A DNA stretch of 64,000 nt from Marinomonas fungiae. GTDB lineage: Bacteria; Pseudomonadota; Gammaproteobacteria; Pseudomonadales; Marinomonadaceae. Position 1 is the first letter of the stretch; each line of letters opens with the position of its first letter. This document shows, in pieces, positions 11,118-20,802 of the stretch. The stretch lies in the NCBI RefSeq assembly GCF_001418205.1, contig NZ_LIQF01000001.1, positions 62,001-126,000 of the forward strand, read 5' to 3'. A model generated the notes under the pieces. The model had not been told where the DNA came from and ran no database searches. It saw only the letters and a program-made list of their open reading frames with translations. The translations under genes were made by a program, and so were the position numbers.

Positions 11118-11855
11118 CTACTTAATCTCTTTGATGGTCGGTTTGGTTAATGGCGGCACACGAACTTTTGTCGCTTTCCAGCGCGGCTTAATCGGTATAT
11201 AACGCCGAGTCTGCTTAGTGACGGTCATAATATAGACACCACCTAATGGCAGTTTTAGCGCTTTAACACCCCGGCCTAGCCAATCTGTACGCTGACGCCA
11301 TTTACTGGATTTAAACGGCATATCGTAATCAATAAACTCAATATTTTCGAGGGTTAATCCCGCTACCTTTAGCCAATCCTCTAAACGTCGATGGGAAATA
11401 AAGCGTGCCGCCCAAGGAGCTCGAACGCGTTTTGAGAATGAACGTCGAATCCCCCAAAAGCTAAATGGATTAAAGCCGATAATAATCAGCTTCCCACTGG
11501 GTAACAAAGTACGAGCAACCTCATGCAGATCGCGGTGAGGATCTTCCGATAAATCCAAGGTGTGGTGCAAAACAATGGCATCTATACCGTCAGATTCCAA
11601 TGGCAACTCACTCATGGAAGCCACCACAGTGGCGTGACTAGCGCCTAATTCCAACACCGGTGACAAAGCAATGGTTTCGCGAATACGATGATGATGAAAC
11701 GCTATTTCTCTTAGCGGAGATTGCTGCACCAAATAGTAGCCCACCATATTATCAAGCTCTCGCTCAACATGATCATGCTCTTCATTCAACAAACGTTGAC
11801 CCAATTCGGTGTCGTACCAATCTTGGAATAATTGTCTTGATTGGTTATCCAACAT
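11118..11855 (-). CDS. Class I SAM-dependent methyltransferase, YafS-like
   Basis: A 245-residue protein. A Rossmann-type methyltransferase core is suggested by ELGAS (motif I region), by [10 protein letters not shown]-like residues [11 protein letters not shown] (motif IV region) and by [16 protein letters not shown] (post-motif). In E. coli, yafS lies between gloB and rnhA-dnaQ; the same neighbours are present here. The substrate is not known. The gene is divergent from gloB, with an 82-base spacer. Family assignment is fairly sure, function unknown. Confidence 0.8.
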   Translation of the reverse strand: MLDNQSRQLFQDWYDTELGQRLLNEEHDHVERELDNMVGYYLVQQSPLREIAFHHHRIRETIALSPVLELGASHATVVASMSELPLESDGIDAIVLHHTLDLSEDPHRDLHEVARTLLPSGKLIIIGFNPFSFWGIRRSFSKRVRAPWAARFISHRRLEDWLKVAGLTLENIEFIDYDMPFKSSKWRQRTDWLGRGVKALKLPLGGVYIMTVTKQTRRYIPIKPRWKATKVRVPPLTKPTIKEIK

Positions 11856-11937
11856 ACAATGCTCTCTTTCATAATCTGACTGGCGATCTAAACAGCTGCC
11901 AATCTATTTATCAATATTTAAACATAACGTTGGGCAT

Positions 11938-12717
11938 ATGACATTTTTTCCGTTACCGGCATTTAATGACAACTACATCTGGATCACTAAAGACGATGCG
12001 CAAAAAACCATCTGGGCAGTAGACCCCGGTGATGCCCAAGTAGTGTTAGATCACTGCCGCAACCATGAAGTGACCCTAGCAGGCATTCTGATCACTCACC
12101 ACCACAAAGATCACATTGGCGGCGTTGCAGAGTTGAAAGCACAGTTTAGTTGCCCCGTATATGGACCTGAATCGTTAAGCCCTGCATTAGTCACCCATCC
12201 TTTAAGACAAGGCGATTGCTTAACCGTTCAACAAACCGAGTTTATGGTGCTTGAGACACCTGGACACACCTTGGACCACCTCTGCTACTTTGCTGAGCCA
12301 GCCCAGCAAGATCCGATTTTGCTGTGTGGCGATACCCTATTTCGTGGTGGCTGCGGCCGACTGTTTGAAGGTACCCCAGCACAAATGCTAAACGCCATGG
12401 CTCGACTGCGTGAACTTCCGCAAAATACGCAGGTCTATGGCACCCACGAATACACGCTTGCTAATTACCGCTTCGCGTTAGCCATCGACGGCAACAACCA
12501 AGCGTTAATTCATGCAAATAACGAAGCACAAGAACTTCGTGATCAAAAACGCCCAACGCTACCCTCCAGTATCGCATTGGAAACCCAAACCAACCCTTTC
12601 ATGCGTTTTGATTGGCAAGAAGTAGTCGCAGGTGCGGCCGCCCTTCTAAACGAACAACCCGCGCAAGATTTAATCAATGGATTTGCGCAGATCCGCCGTG
12701 CAAAGGATGGCTTTTAG
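11938..12717 (+). CDS. gloB: Hydroxyacylglutathione hydrolase (glyoxalase II)
   Basis: A 259-residue metallo-beta-lactamase-fold hydrolase that converts S-D-lactoylglutathione to lactate and glutathione, the second step of methylglyoxal detoxification. The binuclear metal motif THHHKDH gives His54, His56, Asp58 and His59. Further ligands are seen in PGHTLDH, CGDTLF and YGTHEYT. The length agrees with E. coli GloB (251). The start is an ATG at the CATATG at 11936-11941. Confidence 0.96.
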   Translation: MTFFPLPAFNDNYIWITKDDAQKTIWAVDPGDAQVVLDHCRNHEVTLAGILITHHHKDHIGGVAELKAQFSCPVYGPESLSPALVTHPLRQGDCLTVQQTEFMVLETPGHTLDHLCYFAEPAQQDPILLCGDTLFRGGCGRLFEGTPAQMLNAMARLRELPQNTQVYGTHEYTLANYRFALAIDGNNQALIHANNEAQELRDQKRPTLPSSIALETQTNPFMRFDWQEVVAGAAALLNEQPAQDLINGFAQIRRAKDGF

Positions 12718-12776
12718 TTGACCTCTAAAACCGAATCCTTAGAATGCTGGCAAAGAAAATTAAATATGTGACCAGA

Positions 12777-14414
12777 ATGACTAAAAACTTACTCATCGCC
12801 CTACTTGCGAGCAGTATCTTGACGGGCTGTCAGTCTTTGACACAGCAGCCAGCTGATATTGCTGAAATCGACGCTGAGAACGAAGCCATCGGAGCACCCG
12901 AAGCCGATGTAAACGACCTTGACTTCATAGATACGGTCAAACCTGTTCGCTCAGATGACGCCAAATTAGTGGCTAAGAAAAACACAGAAAAGGCCGATGC
13001 AAATCTGCCACCAGAAGATTTATGGGATCGGATTCGAGCAGGCTACCAGCTTGACCTGAATATAGACCAACCACGCTTGAAATCTCAGTTGCGCTGGTTT
13101 AGCACCCACCAAACCTATCTTGATCGAGTATCGAAACGTGGCGAGCGCTACCTTCACTACATTGTTGAAGAGTTAGAAAAGGAAAACATGCCACTTGAGA
13201 TCGCTTTATTACCGATTGTTGAAAGTGGCTTTGACCCGTTTGGTTATAGCCATGGTCGTGCCTCAGGCCCATGGCAGTTCATTCCATCAACAGGGCAAAT
13301 GTATGGACTTGAGCAGAATTGGTGGTTAGACGGTCGTCGCGATATTAAGCTGTCGACTAAAGCGGCAATCACCTATCTAAAGCGTCTCAATAATATGTTT
13401 GATGGTGACTGGTTACACGCTTTGGCCGCCTATAACTCAGGTGAAGGAACGGTAATGCGTGCAATACGCCGCAATAAAAATGCCGGAAAGCCAACCGACT
13501 TTTGGAACTTAGATTTACCCGCAGAAACCCGCGCTTACGTACCGAAACTACTGGCCTTAGCAAAGATCATGAAAGATCCTGCTAAATACGACTACGAAAC
13601 CTATTTCATTGCCAATCAACCATACTTCGAAGAAGTGAACATTGGCGGGCAAATCGACCTAGCTCAGGCTGCTGAAATGGCCGACGTCAGCATTGATGAG
13701 ATCTACCTACTAAACCCTGCTTATAATCAATGGGCAACGGCTCCTGACGGGCCTCACAAGTTGTTAGTACCGGTCGACTCTGCGGCAGAGTTCCGTACCA
13801 AGCTGGCTCAACTGCCAGCGAAAGAGCGAGTCACTTGGATTCGCTACACAGTTCAAGCAGGCGATAACTTAGGCGGCGTAGCCCGCGACCACAACACTAC
13901 CGTGGCAGTGCTACAGGACATCAACAAGATCTCAACTAGCTTTATTCGTGTTGGGCAGCAACTAATGATCCCTGTCGCTGGTCAAAACGCAGCCAATTAT
14001 ACCCTGAGTTCGCATCAGCGCTTATTAAAGAAGCAATCTCGCTCACCAAGCACCAACCGCATCAAAATCAATTACACAGTTGAAAGCGGTGACAGCTTAT
14101 GGAGCATTGCACAAAAGTACAACACGGACTCTAAAACACTAGCGCGCTGGAACAATATGGGCCTTGGTGATCCTCTACTGCCGGGCAAGAAACTGTCGGT
14201 TTGGATGAAACCTGATACCAGCAAGAGCACTTCTCGTTCCGTGGTAAAGCGAGTGGTCTACACCATTCGTTCAGGTGATTCGCTAGCGATGGTTGCGGAC
14301 AAGTTCAACGTTAGCGTGAACGAAATCCGCAAGTGGAATCCAAAAGTTGGCCGTAAGAAATACATCCAACCGGGTGACAAGGTAACGCTACTGGTGAATG
14401 TGGTGGGTGGTTAA
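12777..14414 (+). CDS. mltD: Membrane-bound lytic murein transglycosylase D with three LysM repeats
   Basis: From the ATG at 12777 the protein is 545 residues. It begins with a lipoprotein signal (hydrophobic core and lipobox LTGC), which favours this start over an ATG 33 bases upstream that would bury the signal. The SLT transglycosylase domain has the catalytic Glu in LPIVESGFDP and downstream SGPWQFIPSTG and AYNSGEG motifs. Three LysM peptidoglycan-binding repeats follow, beginning YTVQAGDNL, YTVESGDSL and YTIRSGDSL; E. coli MltD has two. The product cleaves glycan strands from the outer membrane. It follows gloB, as in E. coli. Confidence 0.95.
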   Translation: MTKNLLIALLASSILTGCQSLTQQPADIAEIDAENEAIGAPEADVNDLDFIDTVKPVRSDDAKLVAKKNTEKADANLPPEDLWDRIRAGYQLDLNIDQPRLKSQLRWFSTHQTYLDRVSKRGERYLHYIVEELEKENMPLEIALLPIVESGFDPFGYSHGRASGPWQFIPSTGQMYGLEQNWWLDGRRDIKLSTKAAITYLKRLNNMFDGDWLHALAAYNSGEGTVMRAIRRNKNAGKPTDFWNLDLPAETRAYVPKLLALAKIMKDPAKYDYETYFIANQPYFEEVNIGGQIDLAQAAEMADVSIDEIYLLNPAYNQWATAPDGPHKLLVPVDSAAEFRTKLAQLPAKERVTWIRYTVQAGDNLGGVARDHNTTVAVLQDINKISTSFIRVGQQLMIPVAGQNAANYTLSSHQRLLKKQSRSPSTNRIKINYTVESGDSLWSIAQKYNTDSKTLARWNNMGLGDPLLPGKKLSVWMKPDTSKSTSRSVVKRVVYTIRSGDSLAMVADKFNVSVNEIRKWNPKVGRKKYIQPGDKVTLLVNVVGG

Positions 14415-14431
14415 TCCATCGCTCCCAACCA

Positions 14432-14472
14432 GCAATAAAAAAAGAGGTCAATTTGACCTCTTTTTTTATTGC
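14432..14472. terminator. Bidirectional terminator between mltD and ppnP
   Basis: A 20+1+20 base inverted repeat, with core GAGGTCAA/TTGACCTC flanked by A-run and T-run arms. Confidence 0.92.
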
Positions 14473-14490
14473 TTACGAGTTATCTTTCGA

Positions 14491-14775
14491 TCATTCGTAA
14501 CGGCACAAGTAAGCCGTCGTCTCTGTTACTTTTACGCCGAATTTCTGGTTTGCTTCAACGATAAAGGTTTCGCCTTTAGCAAACGTCTTCCATTCTGTTT
14601 CACCAGGTAGAAGAATGGTTAGAGAACCAGATACAACGGTCATGTATTCGCGCTGAGAGGTGCCGAATTCGTAGTCACCAATGCTCATTACACCAACGGT
14701 AGAAGTACCTTCTGCGTTTTCTAGCGCAATAGACTTCACAGCATCATCAAAATAGCTATTCACTTGTAGAGACAT
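14491..14775 (-). CDS. ppnP: Pyrimidine/purine nucleoside phosphorylase PpnP
   Basis: A 94-residue single-cupin protein of the former DUF1255 (YaiE) family, which phosphorolyses diverse nucleosides. Conserved stretches [32 protein letters not shown] and the C-terminal YLCRYE match E. coli PpnP. The ATG at 14775 gives the family length; a longer frame to 14796 would add MTTVSVF, which is not conserved. It stands alone on the left strand. Confidence 0.9.
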   Translation of the reverse strand: MSLQVNSYFDDAVKSIALENAEGTSTVGVMSIGDYEFGTSQREYMTVVSGSLTILLPGETEWKTFAKGETFIVEANQKFGVKVTETTAYLCRYE

Positions 14776-14837
14776 AAACACACTCACTGTGGTCAAACAT
14801 GGCTAGCTTGCTAGCCAACTTTAAAATGGCCGATCTC

Positions 14838-15725
14838 TCAGCCGTCATTCATTTCTTCAATAATCCATTCTTTGAACGCCGCCATAGCAGGTGTTAAAGC
14901 GCGTTTCTTTTCAAAAACAAGGTAGAAGGAGCGATTGGTATCCAGTTGCTTATCAAACAGCACCTGCAATTGACCAGAATCGATCTCAGGTGTTACTAGG
15001 CTAATGTCTGCCAAGGCAATACCCAGCCCTTGAGCCGCCGCACCTGCAGTCAAAGAACCGCTGGAAAACATTAATCCTCGACGAAACATTTTCGGATCTA
15101 AGTCGTTTTGAACCAGCCAATCATGCCATTCATCACTGCGTTTACTAACGTGTAATAAAGGGTAGAAGCTCATATCTTCTGGCGCATTAATCGGTTGGTT
15201 CGGCTTAATTAATTTTGGCGAACACACCGGTGCTAAGCGGATGGGACGTAAGTAGTGAGCCTCAACATCTGGCCAATCGCCATTACCGAAATACACCGCC
15301 ATATCGATTTCACCAAGGGAAAAATCGATCAACCCCATTGATGAACGAATTTCAATCTCGATGTCTGGGTAACGCTCTTGAAAACGTTCCATTCGTGGCA
15401 TCAGCCAGCGTGTTAAGAAGGATGGCGCCACCGCCAGCTTAAGTGATCCAGCATGTTGAGCACTCTTAAGATCGGCCGTTGCCTGCTCTAATTGCTGAAA
15501 GATCAGCTTGATCGGCTTGATGTAATTCTCGCCAGCCTCGGTGAGCACCACCTTACGTTTCGTACGTCGGAACAGCTCAATGCCTAAAAAGCTCTCAAGT
15601 CCTTTGATCTGATGGCTGATCGCCGAAGGCGTAACATTGAGCTCTTGGGCAGCTTTATTAAAGCTTCCATGACGCGCTGCGGACTCAAAACACTTCAACG
15701 AATTTAAAGGCGGTAATCTGTTAAT
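14838..15725 (-). CDS. LysR-family transcriptional regulator, GcvA-like, apparently starting at ATT
   Basis: An N-terminal winged HTH (residues about 10-70) is followed by a substrate-binding domain, with GcvA-like signatures NVTPSAISHQIKGLE, LFRRTKR and LAVAPSFLTRWLMPR. The frame has no ATG or GTG at the right place. Starting at the TTG at 15698 would cut off RLPPLNSL, the segment that precedes (K)CFESAARHGSF in this subfamily. An ATT at 15725 restores it and has GGAG eight bases upstream (complement of 15734-15737); an in-frame TGA lies just beyond. I prefer the ATT start (295 residues). A short hairpin, CGCCCC-ACA-GGGGCG, lies at 15751-15765 in the upstream region. The target genes are unknown. 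Confidence 0.8.
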   Translation of the reverse strand: MNRLPPLNSLKCFESAARHGSFNKAAQELNVTPSAISHQIKGLESFLGIELFRRTKRKVVLTEAGENYIKPIKLIFQQLEQATADLKSAQHAGSLKLAVAPSFLTRWLMPRMERFQERYPDIEIEIRSSMGLIDFSLGEIDMAVYFGNGDWPDVEAHYLRPIRLAPVCSPKLIKPNQPINAPEDMSFYPLLHVSKRSDEWHDWLVQNDLDPKMFRRGLMFSSGSLTAGAAAQGLGIALADISLVTPEIDSGQLQVLFDKQLDTNRSFYLVFEKKRALTPAMAAFKEWIIEEMNDG

Positions 15726-15801
15726 AGCTCACACTCCAACGCAATACAAACGCCCCACAGGGGCGCAGACATGATAACCAAAGCGATCACTCAGCGTCTT
15801 T

Positions 15802-17127
15802 CTAGGAATCCGACTGAGTTGATTTTTTTGGCAAACGAAACGGCTCAAAGCCTTGTTGCTCATTATCGTGAAAAACCACTTTCTTACGAGCCGCGGGTTT
15901 CTGTTGTGCTTTTGGCGCTTTGTTTTTTACCGGTGCTTTTTGTTTAGCTTTCTTCTGCGGCGCACGTTTCTGAGTGATGCCAGTAAAAGTAGGCTCTAAC
16001 CCCTCTACAGTGGAGGTCGAAAAAGTACGCTTCAAATAATGTTCTACTTCTTTGAAGTTAAACCAGTCTTTCGGTCCAACGAACGAAATCGCATCACCTT
16101 GGAAACCAGCTCGCCCTGTACGACCTGTTCGATGCACAAATTCTTCAGCAGGTTTTGGAATATCAAAGTTAAACACATGGGAAACACTTGCAATATCAAG
16201 GCCACGAGACGCCAAATCGGTACTGACCAAAACATTAAATTTGCCACGGGCGAAATCGTCCATCACCTTAGATCGAGCACTTTGTGACATGTCACCATTT
16301 AAACTGCCAGTTGTCAGCCCCCAACCCGCTAATAGCTCCGCTAAGCGCACGGTATCTTGTTTAGTGGCGGTAAAGACAATAGCTTGCTTGATGGTTAGTG
16401 TGTCTAAAAAGTGCTGTAGTAAGGCTTGCTTGTGATCCAAGTGATCACACAAGTATACGTGCTGTTTGATGTCTTGGTGCTCATCTTGACTATGGCCAAT
16501 CGCCACGCGCACTGGCTCATACAACAGCTCTTGCGCCAATTCGTTCACTTCAGTGTCGTCCAGCGTCGCTGAGAAAAACAGCGTTTGGCGGCGACGGTGA
16601 TTTGCAGCGTTATTGATGGCACGCAAGTCTGCAGCAAAACCAAGATCTAGCATGCGGTCCGCTTCGTCTAAAATAAGCATCTCTAGACCTTCAAGAAACA
16701 CGTGTCGCTGTTTCAAGTGATCCGCCATACGACCAGGTGTCGCTACCACAAAATGCGGCTCTTTTTGAAAGTTCTTATGCTGGTCGTTAAAATTCTCACC
16801 ACCCAGCACCAAAATAGCGCTAAAACGAGTCCCTGTAATCAAGGTGCGCAGTGTTGCGTACACTTGCTTTGCCAGCTCTCGAGTCGGCACCAAGATCAGC
16901 ACACGAGGGTCGCGTTTTGCCAAGGCTTTGCGAGTGTAAAGGCGATGCACCGCCGGCAGTAAATACGCCAAGGTTTTCCCTGAGCCCGTTTTCGATGACG
17001 CCAAAAGATCTTTACCAGCCATCGCCTCTGGAATCGCACGTGCCTGAATTTCAGTCGTGTGCTCAAAGCCAAAGTGGCCAAAAGACTTCATTAGTCGGCT
17101 GTCTAAATCAAACTCAGAAAATAACAA
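15802..17127 (-). CDS. DEAD-box ATP-dependent RNA helicase (SrmB-like)
   Basis: All helicase motifs are present: Q motif region HTTEIQARAIP, Walker [32 protein letters not shown], and HRTGRTGRAG. The C-terminal 70 residues are Lys/Ala/Pro rich (RAPQKKAKQKAP and similar), a basic RNA-binding tail. The start is uncertain: the frame is open to an ATG at 17166, but that adds non-conserved residues. A TTG at 17127 preceded by AAGGTGA would give MLFSEFDLD, matching the usual LFSEL start; a GTG at 17136 is also possible. Likely role: RNA remodelling in ribosome assembly or decay. The exact orthologue name is not certain. Confidence 0.85.
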   Translation of the reverse strand: MLFSEFDLDSRLMKSFGHFGFEHTTEIQARAIPEAMAGKDLLASSKTGSGKTLAYLLPAVHRLYTRKALAKRDPRVLILVPTRELAKQVYATLRTLITGTRFSAILVLGGENFNDQHKNFQKEPHFVVATPGRMADHLKQRHVFLEGLEMLILDEADRMLDLGFAADLRAINNAANHRRRQTLFFSATLDDTEVNELAQELLYEPVRVAIGHSQDEHQDIKQHVYLCDHLDHKQALLQHFLDTLTIKQAIVFTATKQDTVRLAELLAGWGLTTGSLNGDMSQSARSKVMDDFARGKFNVLVSTDLASRGLDIASVSHVFNFDIPKPAEEFVHRTGRTGRAGFQGDAISFVGPKDWFNFKEVEHYLKRTFSTSTVEGLEPTFTGITQKRAPQKKAKQKAPVKNKAPKAQQKPAARKKVVFHDNEQQGFEPFRLPKKSTQSDS

Positions 17128-17205
17128 TCGCTTCACCTTAATACATGTAATTTTTCGGAGACACATTATAGCGTAGCGGCTCTCAAATCGGACACCTAAA
17201 ATACG

Positions 17206-17754
17206 CTACATTTCGTGAAAAGTACCAATTGTGTAAGCCTTACCAGCACTAATCAGCTGCACCAACATGCCATCTTCAGCCTCGACCACTACCGCTTGCT
17301 CGATCAATTGGTAGAAGACATTTCGATGAAAACTTGCCCACATCCCATGGCGCACAGAGGCGTAGGGCAATAGCGCATCAGCTCGTTCAAATAATTTAAT
17401 ATCACTGTCGACTCCTAAGTTAAGTACATCGTTAGTTTTGGTAAAGAAACGCCATACTTGGCGCCCTTGATCATCTAGACTTTGCTCATAACGAACAATT
17501 TGAAAAGGGGCGTCTTCTACTTGAATACGTACTTTTTCTCCTGGCGTCACCAAAAAATAGTCATCTCCTTCTCGCCAAAGAATGCGGCTAAATAAAGTGA
17601 CCATTTTTTCCCGTTTAATCACTTCGCCTTCATGCACCCAATCACCATTGGCTTTGATGACCATATCCATGTCACCACAATGATCGGGATGCCATGTGTC
17701 TACCGGAGGGTAGCCATCTGTTTGAGCAATGGGCTCCAAATTGATACGAGACAT
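17206..17754 (-). CDS. DUF1285 domain protein
   Basis: A 182-residue protein of the DUF1285 family. Features include PPVDTWHPDHCGDMDMVI near the N-terminus, EGEVIKREKMVTLFSRIL in the middle and a C-terminal half ending with a PYASVRHGMWASF motif. Family members are small soluble proteins of two beta-rich domains with no established function. It lies 78 bases upstream of the helicase on the same strand and may be cotranscribed. Confidence 0.75.
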   Translation of the reverse strand: MSRINLEPIAQTDGYPPVDTWHPDHCGDMDMVIKANGDWVHEGEVIKREKMVTLFSRILWREGDDYFLVTPGEKVRIQVEDAPFQIVRYEQSLDDQGRQVWRFFTKTNDVLNLGVDSDIKLFERADALLPYASVRHGMWASFHRNVFYQLIEQAVVVEAEDGMLVQLISAGKAYTIGTFHEM

Positions 17755-17909
17755 GAAATATTCCTAATACAGCAAATTAACGTCGCTCAACTCAACTTCA
17801 ATATTTTTCAAATGAGCATAGAAGATCTTGAATTAGATTCACTGGTACACTTGGCACCATAAACAAATTACATAAAGCTAAGCTTTACATAGAGAATAAC
17901 GAGCCCCAA

Positions 17910-18869
17910 ATGACTACCGAACTAGCACGCAAATTTAAAGACTCAAATCGCGGGGTTTACTTTATCGGTACAACCCCCCCAAGAAACACCATTAAAGACG
18001 ATACACAGCTTAACGAAATCGGGCAGAAGCTGCTGGACCGTTTAGGACAGATTGAAGTCGACGGTTTAATCGTATACGACATCCAAGACGAAAGCAGTCG
18101 TATTTCAAAGCCACGTCCGTTTCCATACATGCAAACCCACGACCCACTGGATTGGTCAAAGCGCCTACAGACTCTAGCGATCAAGCCAGTGATTACCTAC
18201 AAGAGCGTGTCCTCGCGTAGTGAAGCAGAATTTAATCAGTGGCTTAATACCGCATGGGAAGACTATGGCATTCGCGACATCGTGCTGGTGGGCTCACCGT
18301 CTTCCGAAGGTGATATCGCGTTGCCGTTAAACAAGGCTTATAAAGCATTACAGAACAATAAGCATGATTTTAATCTTGGTGGCGTAACCATCGCAGAACG
18401 CCATGCCGTGAAAGGCGACGAACACCTTCGTTTGGTTAATAAAACCCTAGCGGGCTGCGACTTCTTTGTTTCTCAAGCAGTCTACAATCCACAAGCGACG
18501 GCTGACATGCTAAGCCAATACGCACGTGCTTGCCGTGAAAATGGCGAAACACCGAAGCGCGTCATCTTAACGTTCACTCCATGTGGCAGCGAGCAGACAT
18601 TGAGTTTTATGGAATGGTTGGGGATTTCAGTGCCTGATGCCACTAAATTCCGCATTTTGGATTCGGCTAACCCATTGGATGAATCCATTAAGATTTGTCG
18701 CTCAGCTCTAGAGCAAATCATTGAAGTGGCCCTGCCGCTAGGCATTCCACTAGGACTAAACATTGAAAGCTTAACTAACCGTAAGGAAGAGATCGACGCC
18801 TCGATCAATTTATACAAGCTACTTAAGGCCACTTTGGACCTTAAGCTTGCGGAACAAAACCTTATCTAA
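17910..18869 (+). CDS. Methylenetetrahydrofolate reductase-like protein
   Basis: A 319-residue TIM-barrel protein resembling the MTHFR superfamily. It has an N-terminal FIGTTPPR segment, DGLIVYDIQDE, DIVLVGSPSS, GGVTIAERH and a late CDFFVSQAVYNP motif that corresponds to FxxTQxFF in MetF. Several MetF signature residues are altered, so it is probably a divergent paralogue rather than the methionine-pathway enzyme. The true substrate is unknown. Its stop codon abuts that of the converging glycosyltransferase gene, with TTATCTAA/TTAGATAA forming a short palindrome across the junction at 18862-18881. Confidence 0.65.
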   Translation: MTTELARKFKDSNRGVYFIGTTPPRNTIKDDTQLNEIGQKLLDRLGQIEVDGLIVYDIQDESSRISKPRPFPYMQTHDPLDWSKRLQTLAIKPVITYKSVSSRSEAEFNQWLNTAWEDYGIRDIVLVGSPSSEGDIALPLNKAYKALQNNKHDFNLGGVTIAERHAVKGDEHLRLVNKTLAGCDFFVSQAVYNPQATADMLSQYARACRENGETPKRVILTFTPCGSEQTLSFMEWLGISVPDATKFRILDSANPLDESIKICRSALEQIIEVALPLGIPLGLNIESLTNRKEEIDASINLYKLLKATLDLKLAEQNLI

Positions 18870-19871
18870 TCAGTTAGATAATAATGCCAGCTGTGCAATC
18901 ACCTGCTCAGCTGATATATGCTGCATAGCATCTGGGGCGTGCACACGACTGGCCCATGGCAAGTCATTAACGGGCTTGCCATACTCTTTTTCGGCAAGTT
19001 GCTCATAGACACTGACTACCTTATCAAGATCGCAGTATGGCCCTGTGCGCTTCGGATTGGAATGCGCATACAAGCCTACCACAGGTGTTCCAACCAAGGT
19101 CGCCATATGCGCTGGCCCGGTGTCAGGACTCAAGACCCATGTTGCCCTTTTCAACACCGTTAGCATTTCCGCCAAACGGGTTTGCCCTACTAGGTTAGTG
19201 ACGTTGGCGGCTAGTAACTGCTCTGCGATGGCCTTTTCCGAAGCACTCGGACCACCCGTTAACACCACGTGCAACCCTTTATTACGGCACCAATCAACCA
19301 CCGCTTGATAACCCTCAATGCTCCAGTTACGCTCCACTTTGGAAGCACAAGGATTGATCACGACATAGCGCTCTGGCAAGCCATAAGACTCGTCAGGCAA
19401 TGTCAGTGATAAAGGCAGAGTTAGATCCGTAACGCCCAATTTTGCGGCAATGGCTAAAAAAGAGTCCAACACGTGAGGTGAACGCGGCTCATCACCAAAC
19501 TCATTAACAAACCAGTGCTGTTTTTCTCGAGAGTAGGCTTTTTTAAAACCGATGCGACATTTCGCCCGCACCATTTTAGTCAGCAAGCTTGCCCGGAGTG
19601 ACCATTGCAAATGTAGCAGTACATCAAATTGAATTCCTGCCAGCGCTTTACGCAATGCTAACATGCCACCCAACCCAGACTTTTTATCATAAACCTGTAC
19701 TTTTACATTTGGCAGAAGTTGCACCAATTGCGCCTCCACTGGCCCTGTGATCCAGGTTATTTGCGCCGTCGGGTATCGCTTCTGCAAGGCAGCCACCACA
19801 ACCATAGCGTGACAAACATCGCCTATGGCAGATAAGCGCACCACCGCAATGTTTTCGATAGTCTGATCCAT
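18870..19871 (-). CDS. Glycosyltransferase family 9 (heptosyltransferase-type) for lipopolysaccharide core
   Basis: A 333-residue GT9 protein. It has the N-terminal VVRLSAIGDVCHAM motif, a middle YVVINPCASKVERNW segment, VVLTGGPSASE, and the C-terminal LSPDTGPAHMATLVGTPVVGLY nucleotide-sugar-binding motif, all typical of ADP-heptose:LPS heptosyltransferases (WaaC/WaaF type). It acts at the cytoplasmic face of the inner membrane. The divergent neighbour is kdkA, which phosphorylates Kdo in the inner core, supporting a role in the core oligosaccharide. Which heptose it adds cannot be told from sequence alone. Confidence 0.85.
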   Translation of the reverse strand: MDQTIENIAVVRLSAIGDVCHAMVVVAALQKRYPTAQITWITGPVEAQLVQLLPNVKVQVYDKKSGLGGMLALRKALAGIQFDVLLHLQWSLRASLLTKMVRAKCRIGFKKAYSREKQHWFVNEFGDEPRSPHVLDSFLAIAAKLGVTDLTLPLSLTLPDESYGLPERYVVINPCASKVERNWSIEGYQAVVDWCRNKGLHVVLTGGPSASEKAIAEQLLAANVTNLVGQTRLAEMLTVLKRATWVLSPDTGPAHMATLVGTPVVGLYAHSNPKRTGPYCDLDKVVSVYEQLAEKEYGKPVNDLPWASRVHAPDAMQHISAEQVIAQLALLSN

Positions 19872-19977
19872 TTAGTTCCCTTGGGGCTGTTTAAACATAT
19901 ACGAACTATTATAAAATACTGGCCGATCAAAATGGCCTCTAAATCGCGTCATCTCATTCATTTTTTAGATTATTTTC

Positions 19978-20691
19978 ATGCCAAGCATTCACCCTACTGC
20001 AAGCAGCGACATTGTTTTCATCAGCCAAAATAACAAGGGGATAACCAAGGATTGGTTCCAGCCTGAGTACTGGCAATCACGGCACAAAATACTGCACACC
20101 GCCACCGGGCGCGGTACCGTGTGGTTTGTCGACACTCCCATCGGAGCTACAGTTTTGCGCCAATACCGACGCGGTGGCCTAATCAGTAAATTTAATAAGT
20201 TCTCATTTCTCATCCAACCACTGGAACAAACCCGAGCATTCAAAGAGTTAGCCCTATTAGAAACACTACAAAAGCTCAAATTGCCTGCACCGGTCCCTGT
20301 GTGCGGCTTAGTACGTCGTGAAGGCTTATCTTATCAGGCTTGGCTTATGACGCAGGTTATTCCAAATGCCAAGGATTTATTTCAAGTGCTGCAGGAAGGG
20401 ACGCTAGATTACGACCTCTGGCGAAAAATTGGACAGACCATTCGCCGCTTTCACAATCATAATGTTTACCACAGCGATTTAAACTGCCACAACATCATGC
20501 TGGATGAGCAAAATCAAGTGTGGCTGATTGACTTCGATAAGTGTGCCATTAGGGACAATGGGGCGAGCTGGAAACAGAAAAACATAGAGCGCCTCCATCG
20601 CTCTTTTGAGAAAGAATCCAAGAAACTAAGCCGTTTTGAATACAATCCTCAGGCATGGCAATGGCTACTAAACGGCTATCAAGACATTTAG
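19978..20691 (+). CDS. kdkA: 3-deoxy-D-manno-octulosonic acid (Kdo) kinase
   Basis: A 237-residue protein of the KdkA/lipopolysaccharide kinase family. It has the kinase-like catalytic loop VYHSDLNCHNIML (catalytic Asp, metal-binding Asn) and the DFG-equivalent DFDKC. RGGLISKFN in the N-lobe is also typical. KdkA phosphorylates the single Kdo residue attached to lipid A, as in Haemophilus and Vibrio. Together with the adjacent GT9 gene it forms a divergent LPS-core pair. The length matches the family (about 236-241). Confidence 0.9.
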   Translation: MPSIHPTASSDIVFISQNNKGITKDWFQPEYWQSRHKILHTATGRGTVWFVDTPIGATVLRQYRRGGLISKFNKFSFLIQPLEQTRAFKELALLETLQKLKLPAPVPVCGLVRREGLSYQAWLMTQVIPNAKDLFQVLQEGTLDYDLWRKIGQTIRRFHNHNVYHSDLNCHNIMLDEQNQVWLIDFDKCAIRDNGASWKQKNIERLHRSFEKESKKLSRFEYNPQAWQWLLNGYQDI

Positions 20692-20802
20692 TGCACATCA
20701 ATCTCACTTTCTAATACTGACTAATATTCAGCAATCTCAATCAAGACCAATATAGCTAAACTCGATACCATGCCTAAAGGTTTTCAGTGGTAGATTATCG
20801 AC

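Noticed and set aside
15751-15765. Terminator at the CGCCCC-ACA-GGGGCG hairpin
   Set aside because: Short stem with a 3-base loop and no T-run; it lies in the upstream region of the LysR gene.
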